In this document: positions 32,463-34,535 of the stretch, piece after piece
Position numbering within the stretch: the first letter of the stretch is position 1
Layout of the letters: each line of letters begins with the position of its first letter
Assembly: GCA_003242085.1 (NCBI GenBank)
Contig: QBML01000038.1
Span: 1 to 34,535 of the forward strand
Direction: 5' to 3'
Length of the DNA stretch: 34,535 bases
Source: Pseudanabaena frigida
GTDB taxonomy: Bacteria; Cyanobacteriota; Cyanobacteriia; Pseudanabaenales; Pseudanabaenaceae
Made by a program: the position numbers and the translations under genes
The notes under the pieces: model-generated
Told to the model about the DNA's origin: nothing
The model's input: the letters and a program-made list of their open reading frames with translations, nothing else
Databases searched by the model: none

Positions 32463-32510
32463 CACAAAAAATGTAGGGGCAATTCATGAATTGCCCCTAC
32501 ATTTTTTGTG
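32463..32510. repeat. TAGGGGCAATTCATGAATT palindrome, copy 3, perfect 48 bp
   Basis: It is a perfect palindrome over 48 bases centred between 32486 and 32487, with the same core as 7984-8029 and 8955-8982, extended by ATG and CACAAAAA arms. The right arm ends in TTTTTTGTG, so it could also terminate transcription in either direction. Confidence 0.92.
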
Positions 32511-32634
32511 CTTTTCTGTACAGCAGTCATTTGAAATCCGCTATAAAGTTTAAAATAGTTTGATCATCACTCGATTTATTTCAACCATAGTCTTATTTTT
32601 GGCTAAACCTGCAAAAATCACTTTACTAACGATT

Positions 32635-34266
32635 TTAGTTTGTATTTTTACTTTCTTGCTCGATAAACATCCAAGCTTGCAGAACCGATGCCACAGTCCA
32701 AGCTTGGGCAATACAACCACGCAATCGCATCGGAGCATCTCCATCAAAAATTTCACTCAAGCTACCTAGACCTCCAGCTTTGAGATGATTTGACATTGGC
32801 TGAAGTAGAGCATGAGCCTGTTCAGGATTTTGATAGACACGCAAATGACTTCGCACAAATCCGCCTATCAGCCAACCCCATACAGTGCCTTGATGATAAA
32901 CACTATCCCGTTGATAAGAATTACCGCCGTAATGTCCGCAATAGTCTGGATGATTTGAGGATAGCGATCGCAATCCATAGGAAGTGAGTAGTGATCGCCC
33001 ACATGCCTCAACAATACTTTTTTGTTGGAGTTGGGTTAATAACGGAGAGATAGGAAGAGAGACTGCAAAGATTTGATTGGGGCGCAGAGTATCATCGTTA
33101 CAATCCGCTTTGTCATCAGCATTTAGGACATCATAGCAATAGCCAGTGGATGAGTTCCAAAATTGTTGAAATCCAATTCTGGCTCGATCTGCGAGTTTCT
33201 CATAGCGATTGTGGGGTTTGCCAATCTTTTGGGCGATCATGCTCATTGTCGCGAGAGCGCAATACCAAAGTGCATTAATTTCTACAGGCTTACCAATCCG
33301 AGGCGTGACTACCCAGTCGCCAATCTTGGCATCCATCCAAGTTAGTTGGACTCCAGTTTCACCTGCATAGATTAATCCGTCACTATCGAGATGGATATTG
33401 TAGCGAGTTCCTTTGCAATGCCAATCGATAACCTCTTCTAGAGCAGGAAAGATTTGATATAATAATTGATCATCGCCAGTTGCCGCATGATAAGCACGGA
33501 TTGCTTCAAAGTACCAAAGCGTGGCATCGACAGTGTTATATTCTGGCGTTTCTCCAATATCTGGGAAACGATTTGGCAACATTCCGCGATCAAGATATTG
33601 GGCAAAAGTAAGTAAAATGGAACGCGCAATTTCAGGACGACCCGTTGCTAATGTCAATCCTGACAAACTAATCATCGTATCTCTTCCCCAGTCAGAGAAC
33701 CAATGATATCCAGCAATAATTGTTTTGCCGTTATCTAGCTCTGGTCGATCCACGATAAACTGATCGGCGGCTAGCACCAAATGCTTAATCCAATCTGGCG
33801 CTAACTGAGGTTGGACATTGGAAAAAGAATTTAAAGTATAGGAGGAATACCAAGCTTCTAAGAGCTTCGTTTCGCGATCGCGCTGAGTTTGCAACGCGAT
33901 TTCCCCATTAACTAAATTGTCTGAGTTTGTACTAGCAATGATGGTTAAAGTCTCGCCCACCTCTAGTTTTACTTCAAAGGTGACAACATGCATATGATCT
34001 TCGCGATCACTTAAACCCCGCTCTCGTTCCATCGCCAGATCAAATCCCCGATACCAATCGTGAGCGAGTGTGAGAATGCCGCGATCACTAAGCAAATAGA
34101 ATGGAGTCGCTGTCGAGAAAGCCTTTATACAAACTCCTTTCTCAATGAGATCCACTTGCATTTGCCAATTATCACCTATTAGACCTGTTGGGAAACAAAA
34201 GCAATGTTTAGAGCAGATTTTGCTCTTTCCATCTGTATTTAAGAAGCGTCCAAATAGAAGTTCCAT
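32635..34266 (-). CDS. Amylo-alpha-1,6-glucosidase / glycogen debranching enzyme, N-terminally truncated
   Basis: The open frame has 543 codons. From about residue 32 it reads as the debranching family (GDE_C, GH133 type): NWQMQVDLIEKGVCIKAF, TPFYLLSDRG, AHDWYRGFDLAMERERGLSDRED, the conserved HWFSDWGRDTMISLSG, and the C-terminal block HQGTVWGWLIGGFVRSH. It would hydrolyse alpha-1,6 branches of glycogen. Family members have roughly 150-200 further residues at the N terminus (from memory). Here those are replaced by about 28 codons (MELLFGRFLNTDGKSK...CFPTGL) that belong to the IS5-like element ending near 34181. The C terminus is complete. The (alpha/alpha)6 catalytic part is intact, but the protein probably lost its N-terminal domain and native promoter. 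Confidence 0.85.
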   Translation of the reverse strand: MELLFGRFLNTDGKSKICSKHCFCFPTGLIGDNWQMQVDLIEKGVCIKAFSTATPFYLLSDRGILTLAHDWYRGFDLAMERERGLSDREDHMHVVTFEVKLEVGETLTIIASTNSDNLVNGEIALQTQRDRETKLLEAWYSSYTLNSFSNVQPQLAPDWIKHLVLAADQFIVDRPELDNGKTIIAGYHWFSDWGRDTMISLSGLTLATGRPEIARSILLTFAQYLDRGMLPNRFPDIGETPEYNTVDATLWYFEAIRAYHAATGDDQLLYQIFPALEEVIDWHCKGTRYNIHLDSDGLIYAGETGVQLTWMDAKIGDWVVTPRIGKPVEINALWYCALATMSMIAQKIGKPHNRYEKLADRARIGFQQFWNSSTGYCYDVLNADDKADCNDDTLRPNQIFAVSLPISPLLTQLQQKSIVEACGRSLLTSYGLRSLSSNHPDYCGHYGGNSYQRDSVYHQGTVWGWLIGGFVRSHLRVYQNPEQAHALLQPMSNHLKAGGLGSLSEIFDGDAPMRLRGCIAQAWTVASVLQAWMFIEQESKNTN

Positions 34267-34535
34267 AAGCCTGCCGCATTCAACATAAGACGATCATCAA
34301 AATCAGGTACACGATTGCGATAAACTGCCGTTACTGAGTTATAACGCTTCATACCTGCATGAGCATGTTCGCATTTAACTCTTTGAGCACTAAATTCTCG
34401 ATTCTCCTGCTTCTGATGTTCAGTTAACTCTTTACCTCTTGGCTTTTTGTGGGGTAAACGTACATTGACAAACTCGTTTTGTAAACCCTGATATCCCAAA
34501 TCACCCTCAATCACTACTAGGTCGGGGATATTACT
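34181..34535 (-). mobile_element. IS5-like insertion sequence, partial, running off the right edge
   Basis: Debranching-enzyme homology stops at about 34180. AGACCTGTTGGGAAAC from 34181 looks like the terminal repeat of an IS5/IS427-type element, with TA on the inside edge of the host sequence as a possible target. The other end is outside the window, so the repeat cannot be verified. Confidence 0.65.
34239..34535 (-). CDS. IS5-like (DDE_Tnp_4) transposase, C-terminal part
   Basis: The frame is open to the window edge, so 99 codons of a longer gene are present, including the stop. The residues GDLGYQGL, NVRLPHKKPRGKELT, and RVKCEHAHAGMKRYN with RNRVPDFDDRLMLNAAGLWNFYL match the C-terminal half of DDE_Tnp_4 transposases, with the catalytic glutamate in the KCEHAHAG segment. 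The gene starts beyond 34535. Its stop lies about 60 bases inside the element's end. Confidence 0.85.
   Translation of the reverse strand, partial: SNIPDLVVIEGDLGYQGLQNEFVNVRLPHKKPRGKELTEHQKQENREFSAQRVKCEHAHAGMKRYNSVTAVYRNRVPDFDDRLMLNAAGLWNFYLDAS

Overview
The window looks like chromosomal DNA from a cyanobacterium. The HIP1 octamer GCGATCGC is scattered through almost every gene, there is a CpcS/CpeS-like phycobiliprotein lyase homologue, and several short palindromic repeats are of kinds I associate with filamentous freshwater cyanobacteria. A Pseudanabaena-like host is a guess. No rRNA, tRNA or CRISPR array was recognised.

Positions 1-17431 hold a dense plus-strand gene island that reads as organosulfur (sulfonate, sulfide or aromatic sulfur) scavenging. 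It contains a 2x[4Fe-4S] ferredoxin, an AprA/fumarate-reductase-like flavoprotein, four SsuA/TauA-like lipoprotein substrate-binding proteins (SBPs), two TauD/TfdA dioxygenases, an NtaA/SnaA/DszA-type flavin monooxygenase, a SAM methyltransferase, a dienelactone hydrolase, a D-2-hydroxyacid dehydrogenase, a GST-like protein and a HAD phosphatase. A decayed exporter-type ABC gene (3821-5437) sits inside it. Positions 17654-25256 continue the theme with an MFS transporter, a DOPA-dioxygenase-like protein, the lyase homologue, an Old Yellow Enzyme (OYE), a CadD-like transporter on the minus strand, a fifth and unusual SBP, and a second methyltransferase. No SsuB/SsuC-type importer ATPase or permease and no transcription regulator lies in the window, so the five SBPs must work with components encoded elsewhere, or some are not classical import proteins.

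Positions 21189-34535 are shaped by mobile DNA. An intact IS1-family element with an 8-bp target duplication has cut the last codons off the OYE gene. A second IS1-family copy carries an amber stop in its transposase. A rotten IS30-family transposase lies hidden at 32121-32440, and an IS5-like element at the right edge truncates a glycogen-debranching enzyme. Between these are a clade-2 chlorite-dismutase homologue flanked by two blocks of a 63-bp HIP1-containing repeat, a two-gene ATPase + HNH nuclease module resembling Septu (PtuAB) anti-phage systems, and a DUF389 membrane protein with an OmpA-like tail.

The most notable points are the five-SBP organosulfur island without an importer core, the flavoprotein/ferredoxin pair, the IS insertion that removes the predicted arginine finger of the OYE, the Septu-like pair with an altered Walker A, and several families of dispersed palindromes placed between genes. 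Frameshifts in the ABC and GST genes could be real decay or sequencing error.
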